64,000 nucleotides of DNA from Roseiarcus sp963759955 (GCA_963759955.1 CAVXCA010000056.1:1-64000), one strand, 5' to 3'; shown: positions 1 through 7,879, counted from the stretch's first letter. Numbers and translations: made by a program. Notes: generated from the sequence alone by a model not told the origin.

Positions 1-485
1 GCGGTCTCGTCCTTGATGTAGCCGACGCGCGCCCCGCCGACCGGACCCATGAACGGCACGCCCGACAGGGTCAGCGCCGCCGAGGCGGCGATCATGGCGA
101 GAATGTCGGGATCGGTCTCCATGTCGTGGCTGAGCACGGTGATGATGATCTGCGTGTCGCAGCGGAAGTCATCGGGGAACAGCGGCCGGATCGGGCGATC
201 GATCAGGCGCGAGGTCAGGGTTTCCTTGTCCGAGAGACGCCCTTCGCGCTTGAGAAAGCCGCCGGGGATCCGCCCCGCCGCGAAGGCCTTTTCCTGATAA
301 TGGACCGTGAGGGGGAAGAAATCGACGCCCGGCTTGGGCGCCTTGGCGGCGACCACGGTCGCCAGAACGGTGGTCTCGCCCCAGCTCGCGAACACCGCGC
401 CGTCGGCTTGGCGCGCGACGCGGCCGGTTTCGAGGACGAGCTTGCGACCGCCTAGGGTCAATTCCTCGCGTTGAATGTCGAACAT
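1..485 (-). CDS. pnp: Polynucleotide phosphorylase, N-terminal part (runs off window)
   Basis: Phosphorolytic 3'-5' exoribonuclease of the RNA degradosome. About 161 codons are visible, starting at the ATG complementary to 483-485 and leaving the window at base 1. The start reads MFDIQREELTLGGRKLVLET, and further in are the first RNase PH-like core motifs FAAGRIPGGFLKREGR and SRLIDRPIRPLF, diagnostic of bacterial PNPase. A purine-rich stretch (aaagga, about 497-502 on the minus strand) serves as ribosome binding site. It lies downstream of rpsO in the classical rpsO-pnp order, with hairpins in the spacer. Truncation is only by the window edge. Identification is very secure. Confidence 0.97.
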   Translation of the reverse strand, partial: MFDIQREELTLGGRKLVLETGRVARQADGAVFASWGETTVLATVVAAKAPKPGVDFFPLTVHYQEKAFAAGRIPGGFLKREGRLSDKETLTSRLIDRPIRPLFPDDFRCDTQIIITVLSHDMETDPDILAMIAASAALTLSGVPFMGPVGGARVGYIKDET

Positions 486-576
486 CGTTTCATCATCCTT
501 TTCTTGATATGAGAGGATGCGAAAGCTTTTGGCCTTGCTGCCCGCTCACCCATGTCCGTCATCGGCAAGACGGCGA

Positions 577-641
577 GGGGCTGGCCCTTGACGGGCCCAG
601 CCCCTGGCGATCCTGCCGTAGGGCGTTCTTAGAGAACGCCC
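577..641 (-). promoter_or_regulatory. Two hairpins in the rpsO-pnp spacer (candidate RNase processing / autoregulation site)
   Basis: Seen directly: 621-641 is a perfect 9-bp stem (gggcgttct/agaacgccc) with a 3-nt loop, and 577-604 is a second GC-rich stem with one bulge. Neither is followed by a T-run on the minus strand, so neither looks like an intrinsic terminator. In E. coli the rpsO-pnp spacer carries hairpins cut by RNase III that mediate PNPase autoregulation; a similar role here is inference from position. Confidence 0.5.
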
Positions 642-729
642 GCCCCTCGACGGCGTATGATGCGTGGCCTTCGCGATCCTTGGTGCGGGCAGCGGCCCCA
701 TGCCGCCGCCCGATCTAGCTCTTAAGCGT

Positions 730-999
730 TCAGCGACGAATGCCGAGCCGCTCGATCAGCGACTTGTAGCGCGCTTCGTCGTTCTTCTTGACGTAGTCGA
801 GCAGCGTGCGGCGCTGCGAGACCATCTTGAGAAGGCCGCGGCGCGAGTGGTTGTCCTTGACGTGGGTCTTGAAGTGGCCGGTCAGGTTGGCGATACGCTC
901 GGTGAGGATCGCGACCTGCACTTCGGGCGAACCCGTGTCGCCGGCCTTCAACGAATAATCTCGAATGAGCGCAGCCTTGCGCTCGGCAGTGATCGACAT
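730..999 (-). CDS. rpsO: 30S ribosomal protein S15
   Basis: Primary 16S rRNA-binding protein of the small-subunit platform. It is 89 residues, the normal length, with the S15 signature regions GDTGSPEVQVAILTERI and HSRRGLLKMVSQRR and a typical basic C-terminus ending LGIRR. The ATG at 999 is preceded by gaaaggaaag on the minus strand, a good ribosome binding site. It is followed by pnp, the usual gene order. The gene normally found before it (truB) is not present: the 426 bases upstream hold only a repeat, so a promoter probably lies there. Confidence 0.98.
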   Translation of the reverse strand: MSITAERKAALIRDYSLKAGDTGSPEVQVAILTERIANLTGHFKTHVKDNHSRRGLLKMVSQRRTLLDYVKKNDEARYKSLIERLGIRR

Positions 1000-1425
1000 C
1001 GATCTTTCCTTTCGTTGCGGCGAGCGAGCCTCGCCTTCTCCATGGCGGCCGAGCCGGGATGTCGTCCAGGTCGGTCGTGTGCAAACGGGGCGCGAACCCC
1101 GAGGCGGCGGCTTATACAGGATTTTCGGCGCGGCGCCAGCGGATTGTCGCGCCGAGCCGCCAACGCCTGGGGCCGACGCATGCGCCGAAGTAAGGCCGTC
1201 TACCCAGTTGGGCGCGAGAACTCCCTCCCCCCTTGTGGGGGAGGGCCGGGGTAGGGGGTCGCACGAATCTCTCCAAAGTCAGGCTTTTGCCAAGGTTAGA
1301 ATAGGCCGGCGCGACCCCCCACCCTAACCCTCCCCCACAAGGGGGGAGGGGACATCGGCGTTCGATCTCGGCACCCGCCGGGCGCACGGCCCGGCGCGAC
1401 GGCGCAATCGAATCGCCTTAGCTCG
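1000..1425. other. Intergenic region with an inverted repeat
   Basis: No convincing coding frame is present. It must hold the rpsO promoter (none clear by eye) and contains the 40-bp inverted repeat listed separately. Confidence 0.6.
1223..1350. repeat. Imperfect 40-bp inverted repeat (REP-like)
   Basis: Left arm 1223-1262 and right arm 1311-1350 are near-perfect reverse complements (about 36 of 40 positions). The outer part of each arm is itself a hairpin (ccctccccc / gggggaggg). They flank a 48-base spacer. It resembles the dispersed palindromic elements of many alphaproteobacteria and belongs to the same C-rich style as the elements at 3334, 12224 and 54676. Confidence 0.75.
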
Positions 1426-1830
1426 TCACTGGCGGTCGTCGGCGAACCCCTCGCAGCTTTCGTCGAATTCGGCGAGGCCGTATTCCAGGTGCGAGGCGAG
1501 CAGCGGATTATCCAGCAGATATTTGGACGTCGGCCGCTCGCGCCGCCCACGCGCCTCCGCGACGGCGGTCAGCCATTCCTCAGCGGTGTATTCGCCGCGC
1601 CCGACCCATACGAGGGCGACCAATTCGCATTGCTCGTCCTCGTCCATGGCGTCGATGTACGCCGCCAATTCGGCGCGAACGGACTCGTAGGCTTCGTCGG
1701 TCATCACGCTGACGAATTTGTCGTCGGTCGCGTTGGAGCCGTCCTCCGCCTCCAGGCCTTCGTCCTCGCTCTCCAATTCCCGCGCCTTGACGATGACAAA
1801 GCAGACCTTGTCGGTGTTGATATCGGGCAT
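1426..1830 (-). CDS. DUF3775 domain-containing protein
   Basis: Acidic 134-residue protein of unknown function. The start MPDINTDKVCFVIVKARELE and the central region with DAMDEDEQCELVALVWVGRG and the end ASHLEYGLAEFDESCEG match the DUF3775 family, small proteins common in Rhizobiales. No signal peptide or membrane segment is visible. The ATG at 1830 is preceded by gagagggaagcg, an acceptable ribosome binding site. It stands alone, with a repeat upstream of rpsO on one side and an oxidoreductase transcribed in the same direction on the other. Function cannot be inferred from context. Confidence 0.85.
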   Translation of the reverse strand: MPDINTDKVCFVIVKARELESEDEGLEAEDGSNATDDKFVSVMTDEAYESVRAELAAYIDAMDEDEQCELVALVWVGRGEYTAEEWLTAVAEARGRRERPTSKYLLDNPLLASHLEYGLAEFDESCEGFADDRQ

Positions 1831-2003
1831 CGCTTCCCTCTCCCGCGGCGGGCTTGTGCGCGACTGCGCCGCGCGCTCCTATCCGCTTGATTCTTGTACG
1901 CGCGCGGCCGCCAGGACGGATTGGCCTAGCGCAAAAACCACGGCCATTATTCGCCTTTCGCGGGGAAGAGATATTCGACGCCGTCGGGCGCGCCGGTCCT
2001 CCC

Positions 2004-3185
2004 TCAGATCACGTTGCGCTCCAGCAACGGCCGCCCTTCGGCGATGCGCGAGAAGGAAAAATCGCTCAAGTCGAGCGAGACGTAGCGCCCCGTCGCGATC
2101 AGCTCGGCGAGGCCCCGCCCGACCGCGGGCGACTGCTGGATGCCGTGGCCGGAAAACCCCGCCGCGAGATAGGCGTTCTCGTATTCGGCGAGACGGCCGA
2201 CGACGGCGTTGTGGTCGAAGACGTTGAGGTCGTAATGCCCCGCCCAGGCGCGCGTGACCCGCAGCGCCTCGAAGGCGGGGACCCGGTGCGCGAGAGCCGG
2301 CCAGATGATTTCGTCGAACTGGCTCCACACGACGTCGAAGTCGTCGCAATCGGGATCGTCCGCCTCGGGCGGCGAAACGCCGGCGAGATAGGTGCGCCCC
2401 TCGGGGCGGAAAAAGACGCCGGTCGTGTCGATGACCAACGGACAGTCGGCGAAGCGCTCCTTGGCCTCGAACACGAAGATGCAGCGCTTGCGCGAGCGCA
2501 CCGGGATTTCGACGCCGAGGTCGCGCGCGAGTTTCAGCGCGCCCGAGGCGCCCGCCGCGTCGACGAAGGCGCCGCAGGCGACGCGCGCGCCGCTCTTGAG
2601 CCGGACGCCGGTCACGCGCGCGCCCTCGCGCTCGACGGCGGCGACCTCGTCCTCGCGATAGGCGACGCCGAGGCTCCGCGCCTTGCGGCGGAACGCCTGC
2701 ATCAGCGCATAGCCGTCGAACCAGCCTTCGCCGCGCCGCCCCCAGGCGGCAAGCGCGACGCCCTCGACGTTCACATAGGGAAAGCGCTGCGCAAGCGCGG
2801 GCGGCTCGAACAGCGCTACGTCGGCGCCCTCGCGCGTCTGGGTCGCGTGGTTCTCGCGCAGGATCGGCGCGCCCGCCTCGCTGGCGAGATAGAGGTAGCC
2901 GTTCTCGACCAGCGGGAAGTCGGGCGCCTCGCCGTCGACGCTCAGCAGCTCCGGCGCCCGCTTCAAGAACTCCGCGCCGTAACGCCCGACGCGGATGTTG
3001 ACGGGCGAGGAGAACTGCTGGCGGACCGAGCTCAGCGACAGCGAACTCGCCGCCTTGGCGTAGCTCATGTCCTTTTCGACCACCAGGACGCGCCCCGAGA
3101 AGCCGGGCTCGACGGCCAGATGATAGGCCGTCGAAGAGCCCATCGCCGCGCCGCCTGCGATCACCACGTCATAAGTCTCGGTCAT
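2004..3185 (-). CDS. FAD-dependent oxidoreductase, DAO / glycine oxidase family
   Basis: Predicted flavoenzyme of the D-amino-acid / sarcosine oxidase (DadA-like) superfamily, 393 residues. The N-terminus MTETYDVVIAGGAAMGSSTA is a Rossmann FAD-binding motif (GxxxxG variant), followed by a typical VVEKD acid that holds the ribose; near the end YLAAGFSGHGIQQSPAVGR is the conserved C-terminal FAD-contact motif of this family. The ATG at 3185 is preferred over an upstream in-frame start at 3383 because the Rossmann motif begins right after it and the extra sequence is low-complexity and lies in a repeat. The substrate is not decidable: amine, N-methyl amino acid or D-amino acid are all possible. 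Confidence 0.85.
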   Translation of the reverse strand: MTETYDVVIAGGAAMGSSTAYHLAVEPGFSGRVLVVEKDMSYAKAASSLSLSSVRQQFSSPVNIRVGRYGAEFLKRAPELLSVDGEAPDFPLVENGYLYLASEAGAPILRENHATQTREGADVALFEPPALAQRFPYVNVEGVALAAWGRRGEGWFDGYALMQAFRRKARSLGVAYREDEVAAVEREGARVTGVRLKSGARVACGAFVDAAGASGALKLARDLGVEIPVRSRKRCIFVFEAKERFADCPLVIDTTGVFFRPEGRTYLAGVSPPEADDPDCDDFDVVWSQFDEIIWPALAHRVPAFEALRVTRAWAGHYDLNVFDHNAVVGRLAEYENAYLAAGFSGHGIQQSPAVGRGLAELIATGRYVSLDLSDFSFSRIAEGRPLLERNVI

Positions 3186-3567
3186 CGCGCGAGGGCCTTT
3201 CCTTTTCCACGCCACGGCCTGCGGTTGTGCGTTTCGCGCCAAAGCGTTGTCAAGCGTTCCCGGCGCGGACGCGTCTGCCGGCGGAGCGCTACGGTATGCA
3301 CAAATCTCGACGCCAGCGCGGAAACTCCCCCCGCCCCTCACCCTGCCTCTCCGCCGCAAACGCGAAGCGTTTGGCCGGCGCAAGCGGGGAGAGGGGAAGA
3401 TAAGGCGCCGCCGCGCCCCTCTCCCCGTTTACGGGGAGAGGCAGGGTGAGGGGCCTGGGGATTGGCCGCAGGCTTCGCCGGTCTTCGCATGCCGCAGCGG
3501 CGGCCCCCCGGATTGCCTCGGCGCCGCGCGGGGGCTACAGCACCCCGCGACGAAAAGGAAAGATTCG
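3186..3567. other. Divergent intergenic region with a repeat element
   Basis: Lies between the oxidoreductase (minus) and rph (plus). It carries the palindromic element at 3334-3476. The rph ribosome binding site aaaggaa is at 3554-3560. No gene seen. Confidence 0.6.
3334..3476. repeat. Palindromic dispersed repeat (copy A)
   Basis: Arms 3334-3352 and 3435-3453 are a perfect 19-bp inverted repeat (cccctcaccctgcctctcc and its complement). Internally there are further ctccccg/cggggag hairpins. The element ends in a 20-base tag at 3457-3476 that is identical to the tag ending the copy at 12224-12369, showing that these are members of one family. Confidence 0.85.
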
Positions 3568-4281
3568 ATGCGACCCTCCCAGCGCGCCAACGACGAAATG
3601 CGGAAAGTGACGTTCGAGCGCGGCGTCGCGCGCTATGCCGAGGGCTCATGCCTGGTGCGCTTCGGCGACACCCATGTCCTGTGCGCCGCCTCGCTCGAGG
3701 ACAAGCCGCCGCCGTGGCTGCGCGGCCAGGGCAAGGGCTGGATCACCGCCGAATACGCGATGCTGCCGCGCGCGACCCTGACGCGCACCCGGCGCGAATC
3801 CTCCAACGGCAAGGTCTCCGGCCGCACCCATGAAATCCAGCGCCTGATCGGGCGCTCCTTACGCGCGGTGGTCGACCTGCCGCGCCTCGGCGAGCGCCAG
3901 ATCACCCTCGACTGCGACGTCCTGCAAGCGGACGGCGGCACCCGCACCGCCGCGATCACCGGCGCCTGGATCGCGCTCGCCGACTGCCTGAAATGGATGA
4001 CGCAGCGCTCGATCCTGCGCGACAACCCGATGAAGGACCACGTCGCCGCGGTCTCCTGCGGCGTCGTCAAGGGCGAGGCGGTGCTCGACCTCGACTACGC
4101 CGAGGACTCGACCGCCGAAACCGACGCCAATTTCGTCATGACCGGCTCGGGCGGCCTCGTCGAAGTCCAGGGCTCGGCCGAGGGCGCGCCGTTCAGCGAA
4201 GCGGAGCTGATGAAGCTGCTGGCGCTGGCGCGTGGCGGGATCGGACAGTTGGTGGCGTTGCAGAAGGCGGCGATGGGTTAG
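3568..4281 (+). CDS. rph: Ribonuclease PH
   Basis: Phosphorolytic 3'-5' exoribonuclease that trims tRNA 3' ends. It has 237 residues, the usual length. The start is MRPSQRANDEMRKVTFERG, then the conserved block ASLEDKPPPWLRGQGKGWIT and EYAMLPRAT, the Arg-rich RNA-binding stretch RTRRESSNGKVSGRTHEIQR and the phosphate-site region DCDVLQADGGTRTAAITGA. The ATG at 3568 has aaaggaa at 3554-3560. It is monocistronic here. The next gene is the retron island on the opposite strand, so rph marks the edge of the conserved backbone. Confidence 0.97.
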   Translation: MRPSQRANDEMRKVTFERGVARYAEGSCLVRFGDTHVLCAASLEDKPPPWLRGQGKGWITAEYAMLPRATLTRTRRESSNGKVSGRTHEIQRLIGRSLRAVVDLPRLGERQITLDCDVLQADGGTRTAAITGAWIALADCLKWMTQRSILRDNPMKDHVAAVSCGVVKGEAVLDLDYAEDSTAETDANFVMTGSGGLVEVQGSAEGAPFSEAELMKLLALARGGIGQLVALQKAAMG

Positions 4282-4635
4282 CGGATAGATCGGACGCCTG
4301 GCGCCCCGCCTCGCGGGGCTGACGGTGCCGAGGGGACGTTCGCGGGCGCCGCATGATTCGCTTCGCGGCGCGTGGGGCCGAGGCCCGCGCCATTTTCCGG
4401 CGCGAGGGCCTGTTTTCAAGGGCTTGCGTGACGATTTTCCGCCGCCTCGCCGCGCGGGGTTCGCTCGCCAGCCGACGCTGGCCCATTAACGGGTTGAGCA
4501 TCCTGGCGTTATGCAAAAAGGGAAATAAGTGCGTGTCACCGTAATTCGTAATTCGTGTCACCGTAATTCCGTAATTCGTAATTAACCGATGGAGCGTCGC
4601 AGGGAAAGAGATCAAAACTCGAACTTAGATTCTTC
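4282..4635. other. AT-richer intergenic region at the edge of the retron island
   Basis: No supportable gene. Base composition drops from about 4500 onwards, marking the start of the accessory island. It contains the short direct repeats at 4533-4584. The retron RT reading frame would end at 4636 once the IS is removed. Confidence 0.55.
4533..4584. repeat. Short direct repeats, gtgtcaccgtaattc core
   Basis: The core gtgtcaccgtaattc occurs twice in direct order (from 4533 and from 4555), each followed by one or two copies of the heptamer cgtaatt. It lies just beyond the 3' end of the retron gene. No RAYT or other transposase gene is visible that would own it. Confidence 0.7.
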
Positions 4636-4683
4636 CTACGGCGCAGGCGCGGCAGGTGGCGAATAATGGTCGATAACCGCAGC

Positions 4684-5833
4684 TAGTGGATGAAATCTGA
4701 CATTTGAATCCTATTGAGGATTCCCGGCGGACTGGCGATGTGCGAGTCTGGCGCATGCGCACGGGAATATCGCTTGCCGTTTCGGCGGAAGATCGGCTCC
4801 GGCTTTTGGCTCTGATCAAGGATCGCAACGCGCCGCAGAAGCACGTTTGGCGGGGCCAGATCGTGCTTTTGACGGCCGACGGCGTGGGCACGAACGAGAT
4901 CATGCGCCGGACGGGCAAGTCGAAAACTTGTGTCTGGCGCTGGCAGGAACGGTTCGCCGACGAAGGGTTCGAGGGGCTGGCGCGCGACAAGACGCGGCCT
5001 TCGCGCGTCAAGCTGCTGGCGGACGAGATCGTTGCGCGGGTCGTGGCCCTGACGCTCGATCCGCCGCCGGGGGAGACAACGCATTGGACCGGCGCTTTGA
5101 TGGCGAAGGCCTCGGGCGTCTCCGTCAGCTCGGTTCAACGCATCTGGCGCAAACATGGTCTTCAGCCGCACCGCATGCGGCAGTTCAAACTTTCCAACGA
5201 TCCGAAATTCATCGAGAAGCTGCGCGATGTGGTCGGGCTCTATGTCGATCCGCCCGCGCACGCCATCGTCCTGTCTCTCGACGAGAAGAGCCAAATTCAG
5301 GCGCTCGACCGCACCCAGCCCGGGCTGCCGCTCAAGAAGGGCCGCGCCGGCACGATGACCCACGACTACGTCAGGAACGGCACGACGACGCTGTTCGCCG
5401 CCATGAATATTCTCGACGGCACGGTCATCGGCCAAAACATGCAGCGCCACCGCCATCAGGAGTTCATCCGCTTTCTCAACGCCATCGACGCTCGGGTTCC
5501 CGCCGGCAAGATGGTGCATGTGATCCTCGACAATTACGCCGCCCACAAGCATCCCAAAGTGCTCCAGTGGCTCGCTCGGCACGAGCGGTTCGTCTTCCAC
5601 TTCACGCCGACGTCCTGCTCGTGGCTCAACGCCGTCGAAGGCTTCTTCGCCACGCTCACCAAGCGCAGACTCAAGCGCGGCGTATTCCGATCGGTCGTCG
5701 ATTTGCAGGCCGCCATCAATCGATTCCTCGAAGAGCACAATCGGCAATCCGCGCCCTTCACCTGGACCGCCGACCCCAATAAAATCATCGCCGCCGTCAG
5801 GCGCGGGCACCAAGTGTTGGATTCGATCCACTA
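4684..5833 (+). mobile_element. IS630-family insertion sequence (copy 1), inside the retron RT gene
   Basis: The element is 4686-5831 (1,146 bp), flanked by duplicated TA at 4684-4685 and 5832-5833, the hallmark of IS630/Tc1-mariner. The terminal inverted repeats start GTGGAT at both ends and match at about 16 of the first 21 positions. The restored target is CTAG. The transposase is intact and lies antisense to the retron gene. Both reading frames that exit the element end in a TAG made from the TA duplication plus a host G. Confidence 0.93.
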
Positions 5834-5834
5834 G
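4755..5834 (+). CDS. IS630-family transposase
   Basis: Cut-and-paste DDE transposase, about 359 residues from the ATG at 4755 (an in-frame start at 4704 would add 17). An N-terminal HTH region (TNEIMRRTGKSKTCVWRWQ) is followed by a winged HTH_Tnp region around VSVSSVQRIWRKHGL, then the DDE triad: Asp in LSLDEKSQIQ, Asp in VILDNYAAHKHP and Glu in SWLNAVEGFF. No frameshift or stop is seen, so it is probably active. The stop TAG at 5832-5834 is completed by the target TA and one host base. GC content matches the host chromosome rather than the AT-richer retron it interrupts. Confidence 0.95.
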   Translation: MRTGISLAVSAEDRLRLLALIKDRNAPQKHVWRGQIVLLTADGVGTNEIMRRTGKSKTCVWRWQERFADEGFEGLARDKTRPSRVKLLADEIVARVVALTLDPPPGETTHWTGALMAKASGVSVSSVQRIWRKHGLQPHRMRQFKLSNDPKFIEKLRDVVGLYVDPPAHAIVLSLDEKSQIQALDRTQPGLPLKKGRAGTMTHDYVRNGTTTLFAAMNILDGTVIGQNMQRHRHQEFIRFLNAIDARVPAGKMVHVILDNYAAHKHPKVLQWLARHERFVFHFTPTSCSWLNAVEGFFATLTKRRLKRGVFRSVVDLQAAINRFLEEHNRQSAPFTWTADPNKIIAAVRRGHQVLDSIH

Positions 5835-7553
5835 GCGATCGAGTAGGGGCGTGAAGCCGGTGAAGTCGATCTTCTCCGCGTTGGGGCGCACGATCTTCTC
5901 GGCGAAGACGAACTTCCCGTACTCGGAGTCGGCACCGGAATCTTTTTTCGGGTTGAACTTCTTCCCCCCAAGCTCCGTCTTTAGGAGCGACGGATCGAAG
6001 AAGTCCTCAATACACGACGCGACGCCCGCCGCCGTTGCTGGTGTTTTGACGAGATAAAGGTTGTCGGTGATGTGAAAAAACGGATCTGACGATGTTATAT
6101 CGACGCTAAACCCGTAGTTCTTCTTGATCGTGCTGAATATATCGCTTGCGCCGTTGTCGTTGTCGATCAGAACGATGACAGGTTGCTTGAGCGGCCGATG
6201 CTTGAAATGATGGATGTCATGCTTGTAGCGGTTCTTAATGAAGAAGTACCTCAGTTCACTCGCGCCTCCCCCTAGTTCCAGAACGCTATGCGCTTGATTG
6301 GCATAGTTGAAGAACGTCACCGCGCTGGTGAACACCGCGCCGTTCCACGAACCCAATTTAGGGTGGAATCCGGTAAGATTGCGAATGGCGTATTTGAGAT
6401 AGATGTTGTCGGTCTTGCCTTCGCAGACAACGAGGGGGCGCTCCAGGCACACGAAGTAACGGTATTTGAGAAAGCGGGCGTATAGCTTTCTTGCCGCCGA
6501 GGCATCCTTTCTTTTTTCCGGCTCGATGCGGCCGTCAATCGTGTCCTTGACGTGATGGATATGGCTCAAAATGCCTTCAAGCGGCCAGAGCGACGTTATG
6601 AGTTCGGGATCAAGCTTTTCCGCGGCAGCGTCATCGTTCAGCGCACCTATGGCCGCAGGACGATGGTAAGCGCCTGTCTCGAAAAGCGAGTGGCACATGG
6701 CTCGCGCCCATCGATAGTACTCTGGACGGACGTTGACCTTTGCGTTGACGGTCAATCCCGTCACAAGCTGCCGGCTCATTCTGAACTGCATGCGGGTCTT
6801 TGCCGGGTTGGTAACGAAGCCTGCACTTTGGATGGCTTTAGCCAAGTCGTTGCCAAGCAGCCATTCCGGACCGCCACTCGCCTCAGGCGCGGCAATCGTG
6901 GATGGGAACGCCAACTGACTGGTCGAAAAAGTTAGGTCGTCCGCGTAGCGCGAATAAGTGAGCTGGTTCTGCTTGGCGAGCTGAGCCAGACGGACATCAA
7001 GCAGGTGCGCAATCAGATCGGCGATGATCGGGGAACATGGGCTGCCCTGCGGCAGTTTGTTTTCGAAGCAGGCGACTTGTGCGACGATTGTCGCGACCTT
7101 CTCATGCAGCTTGAAGCTGTTGTTATGGATGAAGAACCCCCTGACCCGGCCGAAATTGAAGGTCGGGAAGAAATCCTGGAGGTCGAGATTCAGGACGTAA
7201 CGACGTCGCTTGTGGCGACGGGCGTTCGTGATGATCGAAAGGCCTCTCCTGAATCCGTGCGATAGTGGCCGCCGCCCGCTTTCCGAATCGATCTCGTGCG
7301 AGCACGCATAAAGGACGTTGGCGAGGTGACGCTGCAACGTCTTAAGCGGCTCAATCGGGGCGCAAATTTCCCGTTCGCCGCCCCCGCTCTTCGGAATAGT
7401 GAATTTCGTGTATTTATTGATCGTTGGAATCTTATAGACAATAAAGGACAGCGCGCTCGGCTTGTATCCTAATATCGCTGCCAAATCGTGCAGCGACGAA
7501 GCTCCTTTTAATTTCTTAAGTGTTGACAAATCTACTTCCTGCAAGAATCTGAT

Positions 7554-7687
7554 GGCTTACGGGCACTCCTAAGCGTATGATGCGCGTATCATATTGCAAT
7601 TGAGCGCATTTAAGTTCATCGGGAAGCAACGCTCCCTGACATTGGTTCATATATCGCGAAGCGCGATAACAAATCTGCCCGTAAGCC
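7554..7687 (-). ncRNA. Retron msr-msd RNA
   Basis: Transcribed toward the RT gene. It is bounded by a perfect 12-nt inverted repeat: a1 at 7676-7687 (GGCTTACGGGCA on the minus strand) and a2 at 7554-7565 (TGCCCGTAAGCC), which would pair as in all retrons. The base right after a1, G7675, is the expected 2'-5' branching guanosine. The msr part has a 7-bp stem TATCGCG/CGCGATA (7668-7652) and a second stem GGGAGC/GCTTCCC ending at 7621. The msd part (about 7620-7566) contains the hairpin ATGATACGCGCATCAT. From memory, GGCAGATTTGTT after a1 and AGGAGTGCC before the end also occur in the E. coli Ec67 msr-msd. The RT starts 10-25 nt downstream. Confidence 0.9.
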
Positions 7688-7694
7688 GTTGAAC

Positions 7695-7723
7695 TCTCTA
7701 CCGCACGCCAACACCACAGGCAA
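7695..7723 (-). promoter_or_regulatory. Candidate promoter of the retron ncRNA
   Basis: On the minus strand TTGCCT (7723-7718), a 17-nt spacer and TAGAGA (7700-7695) put the expected start about seven bases on, at the first base of the a1 repeat. Both hexamers are weak matches; the support is spacing and position. Confidence 0.4.
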
Positions 7724-7879
7724 GTTCCTTATGGGGGCGATCACGGAGCGGGCCAGCAAAGTGCCGTTGGGCCGCCGGCCCGTCCGTCGCGACCGGATTA
7801 CGAAGGCTACCTCGAAGGTCCGCAATCGGGGCGATTACCGCCGTCCGCAACGCGTGTATTATGTGCAGGATACCATCCG

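Larger units (their letters stand above)
4636..7529 (-). pseudogene. Retron reverse transcriptase-TOPRIM fusion (Ec67/Eco2-like), interrupted by IS630
   Basis: Reverse transcriptase that would make msDNA from the adjacent ncRNA, with a C-terminal TOPRIM nuclease-like domain. Numbering from a TTG at 7544: RT core DLQDFF 121-126, PQGSPCSP 165-172, catalytic YADD 200-203, retron-specific VTG 261-263; TOPRIM Glu in CEGKTD (375) and acidic IDND (460-463). I place the start at the TTG at 7529, because aggaag at 7540-7535 is spaced five bases from it; a stop lies in frame just upstream of 7544. An IS630 element (4686-5831) splits codon 571. Removing it with one TA restores a frame of 586 codons ending VIDHYSPPAAPAP and TAG at 4636. 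As it stands the frame continues antisense through the IS to a TAG at 4683-4685, a 953-codon frame whose last 382 residues are foreign. All catalytic motifs remain, but the C-terminus is lost, so function is doubtful. Codons are AT-richer than the neighbours, suggesting transfer. Confidence 0.92.

Noticed and set aside
577..641. Intrinsic terminator after rpsO
   Set aside because: The hairpins lack a T-run on the minus strand; a processing or autoregulatory role fits better.
4353..4544. 63-codon plus-strand frame after rph
   Set aside because: No ribosome site, composition unlike a gene, ends in the short repeats.
4683..7544. A single 953-codon open frame that could be read as a new RT-TOPRIM protein with a long extra C-terminal domain
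   Set aside because: Residues after 571 are the antisense strand of the IS630 transposase; TA duplications and terminal repeats mark both junctions.
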